The position numbers and the translations under genes were made by a program. Below are positions 42,169-50,942 of a DNA stretch of 64,000 nt, in pieces. Under the pieces are notes generated by a model. That model was not told the DNA's origin, ran no database searches, and was given only the letters and a program-made list of their open reading frames with translations. Numbering within the stretch: position 1 is the stretch's first letter; the number at the start of each line of letters is the position of its first letter. Source of the DNA: Thermanaerothrix sp034436175 (GTDB lineage: Bacteria > Chloroflexota > Anaerolineae > Anaerolineales > Anaerolineaceae). The stretch is taken from assembly GCA_964427505.1 (NCBI GenBank), contig CAYRUO010000006.1, forward strand, positions 1 to 64,000, given 5' to 3'.

Positions 42169-43401
42169 TTAGGGTAAAAGACGACGTAAGAAGTTCTTCA
42201 GGGTTTCTGTGTTTATGCCACCTCCTCGAAATGGGGTATGTTTACGCGCTGTAGGGGCTGCTTCGCTGAGCAAAAGTGCCCAATGGAGCAGACCCACGCT
42301 GGTGGAATATGCAGGGGACTGCAACTGATCGGTTAGGCCGACCAAGTTCTCGGGTTTAGCCACCCGCACCGGCAATCCTAAAACCGAACTGGCCAGGTTT
42401 CGAATGCCTGGCAAGAGGGCGGTCCCGCCGGTTAGAACCATACCTGCGGGTAGTAGCCCATCGTAGCCGGAACGTTTGATTTCCTCCAAAACAAATAGGA
42501 AAATCTCTTCGACTCGGGCTTCGATAATGTGCGCCAGTTCGCGCCGGCTGACTTGCACCGGATGTTCCTGGCCAAAGGTGCGCAGGGTCAGGATTTCATC
42601 TGCGTCAACTTCGCTTTCAACAGCGTGCCCGTATTGTTTCTTAACCTCTTCAGCCTGAGGTAGGGGGAGGCGCAGTCCATGGGCGATATCGGAGGTGATG
42701 TGGTTACCCCCCAGCGTCAGCACCATGGTGTGCCAGACATCACCATCAATGTAAATGGCGAGGTCGGTAGTCCCTCCACCGATATCACAGACGACCACAC
42801 CCATCTGCCGTTCGGTTTCGGTCAGCACCACTTCGCCTGAGGCCAGCGGGTTAAGCACAAAATGAGAGACCTGCACTCCGGCGGCTTCCACGCATTGACG
42901 GATGTTCTCTACGGTGGACTCGGCGGCGGTAATAATATGGGCTTCCACTTCGAGGCGATAACCATGCATGCCGATGGGATTACGGATGCCATCCTGTCCA
43001 TCCACCACAAAACCGCGTTGAATCACGTGGATGATTTGGCGGTTATGAGGAATGGCAATGGCCTGCGCGGATTCCAGGGCGCGCGCAATATCTTCCTGGT
43101 CAATGATGCCGCCTGAGATTCCAACCACGCCGCGGCTGTTGACCGATGCTACATGGGAGCCGGCCAGGCTGACCAGGGCGGAGGTGATTTCTAATCCGGA
43201 GGTGCGTTGGGCTTTTTCAACTGAACGCGCGATGGCGGTTGAGGCAGCCGCTAAATCCACCACGGCGCCCTTACGGATGCCCTGGGAAGGTTCAATGCCT
43301 ACGCCAAGGATGCGCAGATTGCGTTCACCCTCGACTCTGGCAACTAAGGTGCATACTTTTGTGGTGCCGATATCAATTCCTACGACAACTGGTTCGTCCA
43401 T
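42169..43401 (-). CDS. ftsA: Cell division protein FtsA
   Basis: A 410-residue actin-like ATPase that links FtsZ to the membrane. It has VVGIDIGTTKVC (phosphate 1), the 1C domain region, CDIGGGTTDLAIY (phosphate 2) and VLTGGTALLPGI (adenosine motif). The C-terminal amphipathic tail (TLKNFLRRLLP) fits a membrane-targeting helix. It lies between ftsQ and ftsZ, as usual. Confidence 0.97.
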   Translation of the reverse strand: MDEPVVVGIDIGTTKVCTLVARVEGERNLRILGVGIEPSQGIRKGAVVDLAAASTAIARSVEKAQRTSGLEITSALVSLAGSHVASVNSRGVVGISGGIIDQEDIARALESAQAIAIPHNRQIIHVIQRGFVVDGQDGIRNPIGMHGYRLEVEAHIITAAESTVENIRQCVEAAGVQVSHFVLNPLASGEVVLTETERQMGVVVCDIGGGTTDLAIYIDGDVWHTMVLTLGGNHITSDIAHGLRLPLPQAEEVKKQYGHAVESEVDADEILTLRTFGQEHPVQVSRRELAHIIEARVEEIFLFVLEEIKRSGYDGLLPAGMVLTGGTALLPGIRNLASSVLGLPVRVAKPENLVGLTDQLQSPAYSTSVGLLHWALLLSEAAPTARKHTPFRGGGINTETLKNFLRRLLP

Positions 43402-43419
43402 AGCCGCACTCCGGAAGGC

Positions 43420-44418
43420 TTACTTATAGAAGGGAGCATGCAGGTGTTCTAGACTGATCAACTGGGGGTGTAATCCTCGTTGCTGAATTTGTTCTAGGAT
43501 GATCTGATATAACTGCATTTTGGCTTCGAAGTCATGCAAAGAGTTTCCGATCAGTACTTGCCAGCCGTTGGGATCCTGCCAACCCAATCCGTTCTCGCCG
43601 TCATAAACCAGGGGGGTATCAGGAGAAAGGCGCTGGCGCAAATTTAGAATGGCTTGGATGAGTTGGGGGGAGGTGGATTGTCCCCACACTTCGGGAGGAT
43701 TTGAAGGGGTCTGTTCCTTCCCCCCGGAATGGTCGGTATTTGAGAGAGGGGGTAAGGCGTTGGCAGTAACAAGGGGAAGATCACCGGGTTCACCCCGTGG
43801 GCGGATTAGGATGCCTTCAGGGTCAATCCAGTAGATATCACTGCCCACTTGCCAAGCCAGAACGGGCTGTCGTTCGGTGAGCGTGATAAGGATGCGGGCA
43901 GGGAGAACAACCCGAATACGGATATCCTTAAGTTCGGGAAAAGCAATTTCCAACTGACCTTTGACGGCTTGAGGATCAATCGTGACCACGGGTTTACCGC
44001 TGATGGCTAAAACCGCTTGAAGATCTGCCGGGGTGAGGCGTTGCAGGCCGGAGACTTCAATCTGATGCACCTGGAAAGAAGGGGCATTAAAGAGGGTATA
44101 AAGGATTAATGCCATCAGGATTGCAATCAGTCCGGAGAGAAGGCGCCAGCCCGGATTAACCACAGGGATAGCGGGCAGTCGCAATTCGGCACCGGTGGCA
44201 TTAAGAGAAAAGTAATATTGGCGGCGTACCTTGCTGGTCGGAAGCGGGCGACTGGGAGAAGGCGACGACGCAGCCATGCCGCGCGCGATGACCGTCGGAC
44301 GGTGTTCGCGGCGGGTTACCGATTGTTTGGCACGTTGGATGCGTTGCTGTGTCGTCTGTGCGCGGCGTTGGCGTACCAATTCGGCGCGGCTGGGCGTTGT
44401 TTTCTCCGAACCTCTCAT
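43420..44418 (-). CDS. ftsQ: Cell division protein FtsQ/DivIB
   Basis: A 332-residue bitopic division protein. A long basic cytoplasmic N-terminus (residues 1-90) is followed by one membrane helix (about 91-108) and a POTRA domain (FQVHQIEVSGLQRLTPADL), then the FtsQ domain. In other bacteria it forms a complex with FtsL and FtsB at the septum. Its start overlaps the stop of ddl (ATGA). Position and architecture make the call secure. Confidence 0.93.
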   Translation of the reverse strand: MRGSEKTTPSRAELVRQRRAQTTQQRIQRAKQSVTRREHRPTVIARGMAASSPSPSRPLPTSKVRRQYYFSLNATGAELRLPAIPVVNPGWRLLSGLIAILMALILYTLFNAPSFQVHQIEVSGLQRLTPADLQAVLAISGKPVVTIDPQAVKGQLEIAFPELKDIRIRVVLPARILITLTERQPVLAWQVGSDIYWIDPEGILIRPRGEPGDLPLVTANALPPLSNTDHSGGKEQTPSNPPEVWGQSTSPQLIQAILNLRQRLSPDTPLVYDGENGLGWQDPNGWQVLIGNSLHDFEAKMQLYQIILEQIQQRGLHPQLISLEHLHAPFYK

Positions 44419-45530
44419 TCTCCCCTCCGATAGGTGTATTGCGTACGCTCTCGTTCGGCTTGACGTTCAAGCGCAAGGTTAATCAAGCGATCCAGCAGTT
44501 GCGAATAAGGCAAGCCACTGGCTTCCCATAGTTTGGGATACATGCTGATCTCGGTGAAGCCGGGGATTGTGTTGATCTCACTGATAAATACCTCTTGGGT
44601 GCGCGGATCGAGCAAGAAATCTACCCGTGCCATGCCGGCGCAATCCACGGCGCGATAGGCGGCAACCGCCAAACGACGTATTTCCTGGCTCAGGGTTTCG
44701 CTCAAAGGCGCGGGAATTAATAACTGGGTGGCGTTGTTCAAGTACTTCGAGGCATAGGAGTAAAACTCTTCATCTGGGACGACCTCGCCCGGCACAGAGG
44801 CGATGGGCTGCTCATTTCCGAGCACGCTGACCTCGATTTCGCGGGCGCGGTCAATTCCTCGCTCCACCAAAATACGGCGGTCATATCGTGCGGCTTCTTC
44901 CAGGCCGGCCATGAGTTCGGCACGGTTGTGGCACTTGGTGATCCCAACCGAAGAGCCCAGGTTGACCGGCTTGGTGAAAAGAGGGTAAGGGGCTAGCGCC
45001 TCGGCCTGTTCTACCACACGTAAACGATCGGTCTCAATTTCGGCGCGGGTAAAAACTAAGTATTCCACGACGGGTAGATGATGGGCTTGCATCACCTGTT
45101 TGAATAAGGCCTTGTCCATCCCCAGCGCTGAAGCCGCGACCCCGGCACCCACATAGGCGATTCCGGCTAGTTCAAGCAATCCCTGGAGCGTTCCGTCCTC
45201 ACCAAAAGTGCCGTGCAGTACCGGGAAGATGACATCTAAACTTTGGTAAGGTTCCAGGACGATGTACTCACCTTGAACCTTGCGTAGGTAAAGGCGATGG
45301 TGCCCCGGCTCGGGCAGTAGACAAACGCGCATTAGGTGCTGTGTTTGGCGCTGTTCTAGGGCTTCCAGGACGTTCTCACCCACTACCCACTCGCCGTCCA
45401 ACGTAATACCAATTTGAATCACTTCGTAGTTGTGGGGATCGAGTGCTTGGAGGACGGAACGGGCTGAGCGCAATGAAACCTCATGCTCACCCGACCGACC
45501 GCCGAAAATTACGCCAATTCGTTTTTTCAT
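44415..45530 (-). CDS. ddl: D-alanine--D-alanine ligase
   Basis: A 371-residue ATP-grasp enzyme making the D-Ala-D-Ala dipeptide for peptidoglycan. It starts MKKRIGVIFGGRSGEHEVSLRSA (ATG 45530, with a GAGG Shine-Dalgarno; 20 extra residues of the longer frame are rejected). The ATP-binding and catalytic parts include LFTKPVNLGSSVGITK and DFLLDPRTQEVFISEINTIPGFT. It lies 16 nt after murB and overlaps ftsQ. Confidence 0.97.
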   Translation of the reverse strand: MKKRIGVIFGGRSGEHEVSLRSARSVLQALDPHNYEVIQIGITLDGEWVVGENVLEALEQRQTQHLMRVCLLPEPGHHRLYLRKVQGEYIVLEPYQSLDVIFPVLHGTFGEDGTLQGLLELAGIAYVGAGVAASALGMDKALFKQVMQAHHLPVVEYLVFTRAEIETDRLRVVEQAEALAPYPLFTKPVNLGSSVGITKCHNRAELMAGLEEAARYDRRILVERGIDRAREIEVSVLGNEQPIASVPGEVVPDEEFYSYASKYLNNATQLLIPAPLSETLSQEIRRLAVAAYRAVDCAGMARVDFLLDPRTQEVFISEINTIPGFTEISMYPKLWEASGLPYSQLLDRLINLALERQAERERTQYTYRRGE

Positions 45531-45546
45531 GGGGGTTCCTCTATCC

Positions 45547-46509
45547 TTAAGCGTTTGTGTCTTCATCGTGCCAATCACCGATGCGTTCAATTTCTAATTC
45601 CAATGCGACGCCAAACGTTTCGTAGACCCTTTGTCTCACCAGGCAGATCAGGCGCCAGTAATCACTGGCAGTAGCGTTTTCGCTGGTGACGAAGAAGTTC
45701 GCATGTACCGGGCTGACCTCCACACCTCCAACTCGGGTGCCTTTTAATCCGGCCTGTTCGATCAGCCGACCGGCGTAATCGCCAGGGGGGTTCTTGAAAA
45801 CCGAGCCCATGCTGGCGCCGGGAGGTTGGGTGCGTTTACGGTAGGTGATATAGGCATCCATTTGGGCTTGAACTGCCTCACGGGTGCTCCGACTAAGTTT
45901 TAATAGGCCGCTTAAGATAACGGCGCTTCCTGGTTCTCGCTTTAGCGCGCTGGTACGGTAGCCGTAAGCGAGGCGCTCGCACGACCAGGTTTCCTTTCCA
46001 TGTTCACGATGCAAGATTTCTGCCAAGATCAATGTTCCGGCCATGTCTTGCCCGTGGGCACCGGCATTGCCGTAGATAGCCCCTCCCAGCGTGCCGGGGA
46101 TGGTTGCCGCCCATTCCAGGCCGCTTAATCCGTGGCGGGCAACGGTACGGGCAATAAGTCCCAAATTGGTCCCCGATTCGGCCCACACGGTTGGCGGCTC
46201 TTGTTCGACTTGAATTTCAAACCGCTGAGCACGGTTGAGGATGACCACCCCGCGCACGCCGCGATCACTGACCAGGACATTAGCGCCGCTTCCCAGGATC
46301 GTAAACGGCACCTCGAGCGCCCAAAGATCGCGCACCGCCGATTCCAAATCTTCGGCACTCTGCGCGGTCAGGACAAAATCGGCCTTGCCGCCGACGCGCG
46401 CTGCGGTGTAATTGGCCAGTGGAACGTCCTGGCGCAGTCGCTTACCGAAGCGGTTTCGCAGTTGTGCAATCTGATCCTGAGACAGTCGGTTGGCAGTAAG
46501 CATCATCAT
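45547..46509 (-). CDS. murB: UDP-N-acetylenolpyruvoylglucosamine reductase MurB
   Basis: A 320-residue FAD-dependent reductase, second committed step of peptidoglycan precursor synthesis. It has the FAD site ANYTAARVGGKADF and FTILGSGANVLVSD, the GLEWAATIPGTLGGAIYGNAGAHG motif and the catalytic region PPGASMGSVFKNP. The start is one of three adjacent ATG codons at 46509-46501. It belongs to the murC-murB-ddl run. Confidence 0.97.
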   Translation of the reverse strand: MMMLTANRLSQDQIAQLRNRFGKRLRQDVPLANYTAARVGGKADFVLTAQSAEDLESAVRDLWALEVPFTILGSGANVLVSDRGVRGVVILNRAQRFEIQVEQEPPTVWAESGTNLGLIARTVARHGLSGLEWAATIPGTLGGAIYGNAGAHGQDMAGTLILAEILHREHGKETWSCERLAYGYRTSALKREPGSAVILSGLLKLSRSTREAVQAQMDAYITYRKRTQPPGASMGSVFKNPPGDYAGRLIEQAGLKGTRVGGVEVSPVHANFFVTSENATASDYWRLICLVRQRVYETFGVALELEIERIGDWHDEDTNA

Positions 46510-46520
46510 CTCTCGCAAAT

Positions 46521-46724
46521 CTAAAGAGCCTTGATGCAAGCGATAAGGCGTTCGAGGATTTCGACCTGATTCGAGGATGAGGAAGTGACTGCACTCCCCG
46601 GCGCTGGGGTGGGGGAGAGGTTGCTTTGGATGGGGGGCGTGGTAAGCCGTTCCTTATTCTCTCCAGGGCGGAGGGTTGCCGGGATGGTATGGAGGGAGGG
46701 ACGATTATCGGGTCGAACGGACAT
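46521..46724 (-). CDS. Possible small protein between murC and murB
   Basis: A 67-codon frame with ATG 46724, a Shine-Dalgarno GAGGA 5 nt upstream, a 20-nt overlap with the end of murC and a stop 11 nt before murB. This placement fits an operon member and fills an otherwise empty 180-nt gap in a tight cluster. The product is polar (rich in Pro, Ser, Thr) with a short helix ILERLIACIKAL at the end. No family is recognised; it could be chance. Confidence 0.3.
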   Translation of the reverse strand: MSVRPDNRPSLHTIPATLRPGENKERLTTPPIQSNLSPTPAPGSAVTSSSSNQVEILERLIACIKAL

Positions 46725-48117
46725 TGGATTCCTCGCTTTCTAGGCGCCATGCTTCGAGCAGATGGTAACCGATCTGATTGGCGTCCCCTGCGGATAGGAT
46801 GATCACTACGTCGTCTTTTTTCAGTTGCTCTTTAAGGTAACGCGTCACGTCATCCAGACTCGCCATGTACAATGCTCCGGGATGCGTCATGGTCTGTACG
46901 ACCTGAGCGGCTGAAAAAGCCTGTTTAGGCTCGCGCGCGGCATAGATTTCTGTGACAATCACGTGGTCGGCATCGTCGAAGGCTTGGGCAAATTCTGGCA
47001 ACAGAGTTTGGGTGCGAGAATAAGTATGCGGTTGCCAGACGGCCCACAAACGTCGGTTGGGATACCGTAGACGTGCGGCAGAAAGGGTAGCCCGAATTTC
47101 GCTGGGATGATGCGCATAGTCATCAATAATGGTGATTCCCTTGTGTTCACCCAATATCTCAAACCGCCGTGCCGTGCCGTTATATTCACCCAGAGCATCC
47201 GCAAATGCTTGAGTGTCTATACCAAGGCGATGGGCAACTGCCAATGCGGCGAGGGCATTGAGGGCATTGTGTTTACCCGGCACCTGTAATGAGACCTGTG
47301 CTAGGGGATAAGAGGTATCGCCCATGGAGTTGAAGATGACCTCAAATGATAATCCGCCGCGTGCATTGGACTGCTCACTAATCACCTGATAGTCTGAGGA
47401 TGAGGAATAGCCGTATGTCCATACTGCGAGCCCCTGCGTTTTCAGGGTTTTGGCGAGGCGCGTCGCGTTGATGTTTTCGGTGCAGAGGATAAGGTTGCCC
47501 CCGGGACGCAGGCGCCGCGCGAAGGCCTCAAAGGCGGCGTAGTATTCTTCAGGGGTTGGGTAGCAATCCGGGTGATCATGTTCAATGTTGGTGATGACGA
47601 TGAGATCTGGATTCAGCCCCAGGAACATGTGGTCATATTCATCGGCCTCAACCACAAAGTGAGGTCCACTTCCGGCGTGGGCGTTTGTCCCAAGGTTTTG
47701 AATGGCGCTACCGACAATATAGGAAGGATCCAAACCCAACCGGGTTAAGCCCCATGCGATCATCGCCGAAGTGGTGGTCTTTCCATGGGTGCCCGCCACG
47801 GCGATCCCAATAGAATTTTCCATCAGGTGGGAAAGCAAATGCTCACGCTTGTGAACGGGAATACCTTGAGCCTGGGCAGCCTGAATCTCCGGATTGTCCA
47901 TGGGTACGGCGGATGAGCGCACGATCAGGTCTGCCCCTTGGATATGGCTGGGGTGGTGACCGATAAAGATCTGGGCGCCGGCCTTCGCTAATTGCTCGGT
48001 CATTGTCGAAGCCGAACGGTCAGATCCGCTGACGCGGTACCCGCGTTCCAGCAGGAACCGTGCGATGGCCGAAAGGCCGCTACCACCAATGCCGACGAAA
48101 TGAACGTGACTCATCAT
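46705..48117 (-). CDS. murC: UDP-N-acetylmuramate--L-alanine ligase MurC
   Basis: A 470-residue Mur ligase adding L-Ala to UDP-MurNAc. It begins with the Rossmann-like HFVGIGGSGLSAIA, has the ATP loop GTHGKTTTSAM, and the metal/substrate motifs EADEYDHMFL, HHPSEIRATL and RRLWAVWQPHTYSR. It overlaps the stop of the CvpA-like gene by 1 nt. Confidence 0.98.
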   Translation of the reverse strand: MMSHVHFVGIGGSGLSAIARFLLERGYRVSGSDRSASTMTEQLAKAGAQIFIGHHPSHIQGADLIVRSSAVPMDNPEIQAAQAQGIPVHKREHLLSHLMENSIGIAVAGTHGKTTTSAMIAWGLTRLGLDPSYIVGSAIQNLGTNAHAGSGPHFVVEADEYDHMFLGLNPDLIVITNIEHDHPDCYPTPEEYYAAFEAFARRLRPGGNLILCTENINATRLAKTLKTQGLAVWTYGYSSSSDYQVISEQSNARGGLSFEVIFNSMGDTSYPLAQVSLQVPGKHNALNALAALAVAHRLGIDTQAFADALGEYNGTARRFEILGEHKGITIIDDYAHHPSEIRATLSAARLRYPNRRLWAVWQPHTYSRTQTLLPEFAQAFDDADHVIVTEIYAAREPKQAFSAAQVVQTMTHPGALYMASLDDVTRYLKEQLKKDDVVIILSAGDANQIGYHLLEAWRLESEESNVRSTR

Positions 48118-48656
48118 CAGATAAACACCACCAGAACGAACACAAAGGCGATTGCGATAGCAATGTAGATGATCGGCGGGGTCAACATGGCGGGCGGGAG
48201 ATAGCGCAGCATGTTCAAACTGGCTTGCCCGGCTGCCGTGTTGGGATCCGGGGGAAGGATAGCGGTCAGGGGGTAATTAGCCACATGCATATAGTGCCAG
48301 GCGGTACCCCAAATCAGATAACCGTTAATGGCGCCAAAAAAGAAGCCCAAAAGGATGTCTTGGAGGCGATCACGCGCAAAGCGCCCGGTGGCGGCAATTT
48401 TAGGGATATTGGGTGTTTGATAGCCGAAGAATACAAGAGCGCCTAAGATGCCAACCCGCACCCAAAAGAGATTGGCCGGCCCGGAGTTTGTCAGGATATC
48501 GCGCACGAAGGGTACAAAGGTTTCCAAAACCGTGTTGATAAAAATGGCCAAGATGACGCTGAACGAGACGATGAGTTCCCTGGCCCACCCACGCATAGCG
48601 CCGATGAGGGCGAAAAGGATGATAAACATGTAGAAGAAGACATTGAGACTGATCAT
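48117..48656 (-). CDS. CvpA-like membrane protein within the dcw cluster
   Basis: A 179-residue protein with about four transmembrane helices. The segment GAMRGWARELIVSFSVILA resembles the CvpA family N-terminus (GxxRGxxRE...). Its genes on both sides, murG and murC, overlap it, so it is translated with the cluster. CvpA proteins are linked to colicin V production and envelope maintenance; its role in wall synthesis is unknown. Confidence 0.65.
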   Translation of the reverse strand: MISLNVFFYMFIILFALIGAMRGWARELIVSFSVILAIFINTVLETFVPFVRDILTNSGPANLFWVRVGILGALVFFGYQTPNIPKIAATGRFARDRLQDILLGFFFGAINGYLIWGTAWHYMHVANYPLTAILPPDPNTAAGQASLNMLRYLPPAMLTPPIIYIAIAIAFVFVLVVFI

Positions 48657-49771
48657 TGCACCTCCTTATGCTTTTGGGGTGCAGGCGATTTGGCGGCCAA
48701 GGTTTTGATAAGATCGGCTAACCGGGCGGCGGCGTTGGGGGTAGCCAGAGAACGCATTGCGGTTGCCATTTGCTGTAAGCGCTGGGGGTGGCCGAGAAGG
48801 TCTTGCAAGGTAGGGAGGAGTGCCTCTGAAAGCGCCGCATCCGCTAAGGTGACTGCCGCCCCATGTTCGGTTAAGTAGGCGGCGTTGGTGGCTTGGTAGC
48901 GCCAGGCGTAGGGGTAAGGCACCAAGACCGCCGGCAGGCCGAAGAATGGCAACTCGCCTAGTGTGGATGCGCCGGCGCGGCATAAGATTAAGTCGGCGGC
49001 TGCGAAGGCGGCCCCAATATCTTCGTGTAGGTAGGGATAAGCATGGTAGCAACGCTGAAGGTGGGCAGGAATGCGGGCCATCTGTTGCTGCACGTCGGGC
49101 CAATCGGTTTGGCCCGTGATATGGATGACTTGAGCCATAGTCAGAATGGTTTCTAGGTGGGTCAATATGGCGCGATTGATCGAACGTGCACCCTTGCTCC
49201 CCCCCATCACCAAAAGCACAGGCTTTTCCTCGTCTATCCCAAACCTCTGGCGCGCCTGATCACGCTGCCATCCTACAAGTTCGGTGCGGATGGGATACCC
49301 GGTGACCACGACATTTTTGGTAGCAGGAAAATAACGGCGCGAACGTGGCGTGGTTACTGCGATGGTGTGGGCGAATCGGCTCATGAGTTTTAAGGCTAGC
49401 CCCGGCTCAATATCGGGTACAAAGACCAGGCTGGGGATGAAGCGACCGGCAATTGCCATGGGCACACTCACGTAGCCGCCGGTAAAAAGCAACACATCCG
49501 GTTGATAAGCGCGTAGGATGCGGCGGGCGGCCAGGGTGCCGCGCATCAAATGCAGGATATTGCGCGGTAACTGCCGCCAGCCTACGCCATGGACGCCGGC
49601 AGCCGGGATGGCCTGGAAGGGAATCTGAGCGCGCAGGACTAACTCGCGTTCCATACCCCCCTCACTTCCAACCCAGAGCACATTCTCTGCTTCATTGCCC
49701 AAGGCCTGCAGGATGGCGAGGGCGGGATACACGCCGCCGCCGGTCCCCCCGGCGCAAACTAACAACCGCAC
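48653..49771 (-). CDS. murG: UDP-GlcNAc:lipid I glycosyltransferase MurG
   Basis: A 372-residue GT-B glycosyltransferase that adds GlcNAc to lipid I at the inner face of the membrane. The N-terminus VRLLVCAGGTGGGVYPAL has the family glycine loop. LVMGGSKGARSIN and LCRAGASTLGELPFFG form the donor site. I take GTG 49771, after a strong Shine-Dalgarno (AAAGGAGGG). It overlaps the 3' end of ftsW by 80 nt. Confidence 0.96.
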   Translation of the reverse strand: MRLLVCAGGTGGGVYPALAILQALGNEAENVLWVGSEGGMERELVLRAQIPFQAIPAAGVHGVGWRQLPRNILHLMRGTLAARRILRAYQPDVLLFTGGYVSVPMAIAGRFIPSLVFVPDIEPGLALKLMSRFAHTIAVTTPRSRRYFPATKNVVVTGYPIRTELVGWQRDQARQRFGIDEEKPVLLVMGGSKGARSINRAILTHLETILTMAQVIHITGQTDWPDVQQQMARIPAHLQRCYHAYPYLHEDIGAAFAAADLILCRAGASTLGELPFFGLPAVLVPYPYAWRYQATNAAYLTEHGAAVTLADAALSEALLPTLQDLLGHPQRLQQMATAMRSLATPNAAARLADLIKTLAAKSPAPQKHKEVQ

Positions 49772-50942
49772 CGTAAACCCTCCTTTCTGAGGTTTCTTTT
49801 TCCCGTGCCGCAACACGGGCTACGCTCATCAGCAACCCCACTCCGGTAAGGGTGGTCACCAGACTAGAGCCGCCAATACTAATAAAGGGCAAGACGTTTC
49901 CCGTCGCGGGTAAGAGGTTGAGCATGGCGAGAATGTTCATCAGGGCTTCCAGGGTAATCCAGAGCGAGATGCCAGCGGCGATCAGTGACCCGGCCATATC
50001 CGGAGCGCGCCGCGCGATCAGAAGCCCACGCCATAAGATCACCAGGTAGCCGGCAATGAGGAAAAACGCACCGATCAGCCCGGTTTCCTCAACGATGACG
50101 GCGAAAATACTATCATGATGGGGGAGGGGGAGACTGGTGAGTTTGGTAGTGCCTTCGCCGATACCCACGCCAAAGATACCTCCCCGCACCACGGCCTCTT
50201 GAGCGCGTTGAATATGGTAAGACGCCGCGAGTGGGTCTTGCAAGCCGGCGATAAAGTCGCGGATGCGCGTTTGGCCGGTGGATGAGAAATTGGTAACCAA
50301 GAAAGCCACCACGCCAATTACGGCGATGATCAAAATTATTTGACGTACATCTACTCCGGCCAGGAAGAAGAGCAACCCACCAATGGCCAGAATGGTTAGC
50401 GCAGTGGAGAAATCGGGCTCCATTAGGATTAAGCCCGCGACAATGCCGATAATACCGATCAGGGGTAATAGCCCAAAGGTGATTTTATTCAACACCTCTC
50501 GTTTGGATTGCAGCCAGACCGCCAAATAGAGGATGGTGACCAGTTTGGCCAATTCTGCGGGTTGGACGGATCCTCCGAACAGGGTGCGTTTGGAGTTATT
50601 GAGGGTCTGCCCGAAAATCAGTACGGCCAGTAACAAGAGGATGGTAAACCCCATCATGTAGAGGACTAAGGGATAAAGGCGGCGGTAGTCAAAATACATC
50701 ACAACGGTGGCAATGACCGTGCCGACAACAGCCCACTTGATTTGATTGAAGAAAAAGTAGGAAACACTGCGGCCCCCAGTCTGGTTGGCAGAGGGCATCC
50801 AGGATGCGGAGTACACCATCAGCAAGCCGAACCCGAGCAAGAAAGCCACGGCCAGGAATAGAGGAATGTCCAGGCTCAATCGCAATGGGCGCGGACGGAC
50901 CATCGGCGGCGTGGCAGGATTTACGGTAGTTGCTTCACCCAT
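49692..50942 (-). CDS. ftsW: SEDS glycan polymerase FtsW
   Basis: A 416-residue polytopic membrane protein with about ten helices, which polymerises lipid II during division. It has the SEDS hallmarks FGLLMVYSASWM, GGSVQPAELAKL, VAGLILMEPDFSTA and FISIGGSSL. The C-terminal tail after VARVAARE is unusually basic and long, running 80 nt into murG. It overlaps the end of murD by 22 nt. Confidence 0.95.
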   Translation of the reverse strand: MGEATTVNPATPPMVRPRPLRLSLDIPLFLAVAFLLGFGLLMVYSASWMPSANQTGGRSVSYFFFNQIKWAVVGTVIATVVMYFDYRRLYPLVLYMMGFTILLLLAVLIFGQTLNNSKRTLFGGSVQPAELAKLVTILYLAVWLQSKREVLNKITFGLLPLIGIIGIVAGLILMEPDFSTALTILAIGGLLFFLAGVDVRQIILIIAVIGVVAFLVTNFSSTGQTRIRDFIAGLQDPLAASYHIQRAQEAVVRGGIFGVGIGEGTTKLTSLPLPHHDSIFAVIVEETGLIGAFFLIAGYLVILWRGLLIARRAPDMAGSLIAAGISLWITLEALMNILAMLNLLPATGNVLPFISIGGSSLVTTLTGVGLLMSVARVAAREKETSERRVYGAVVSLRRGDRRRRVSRPRHPAGLGQ

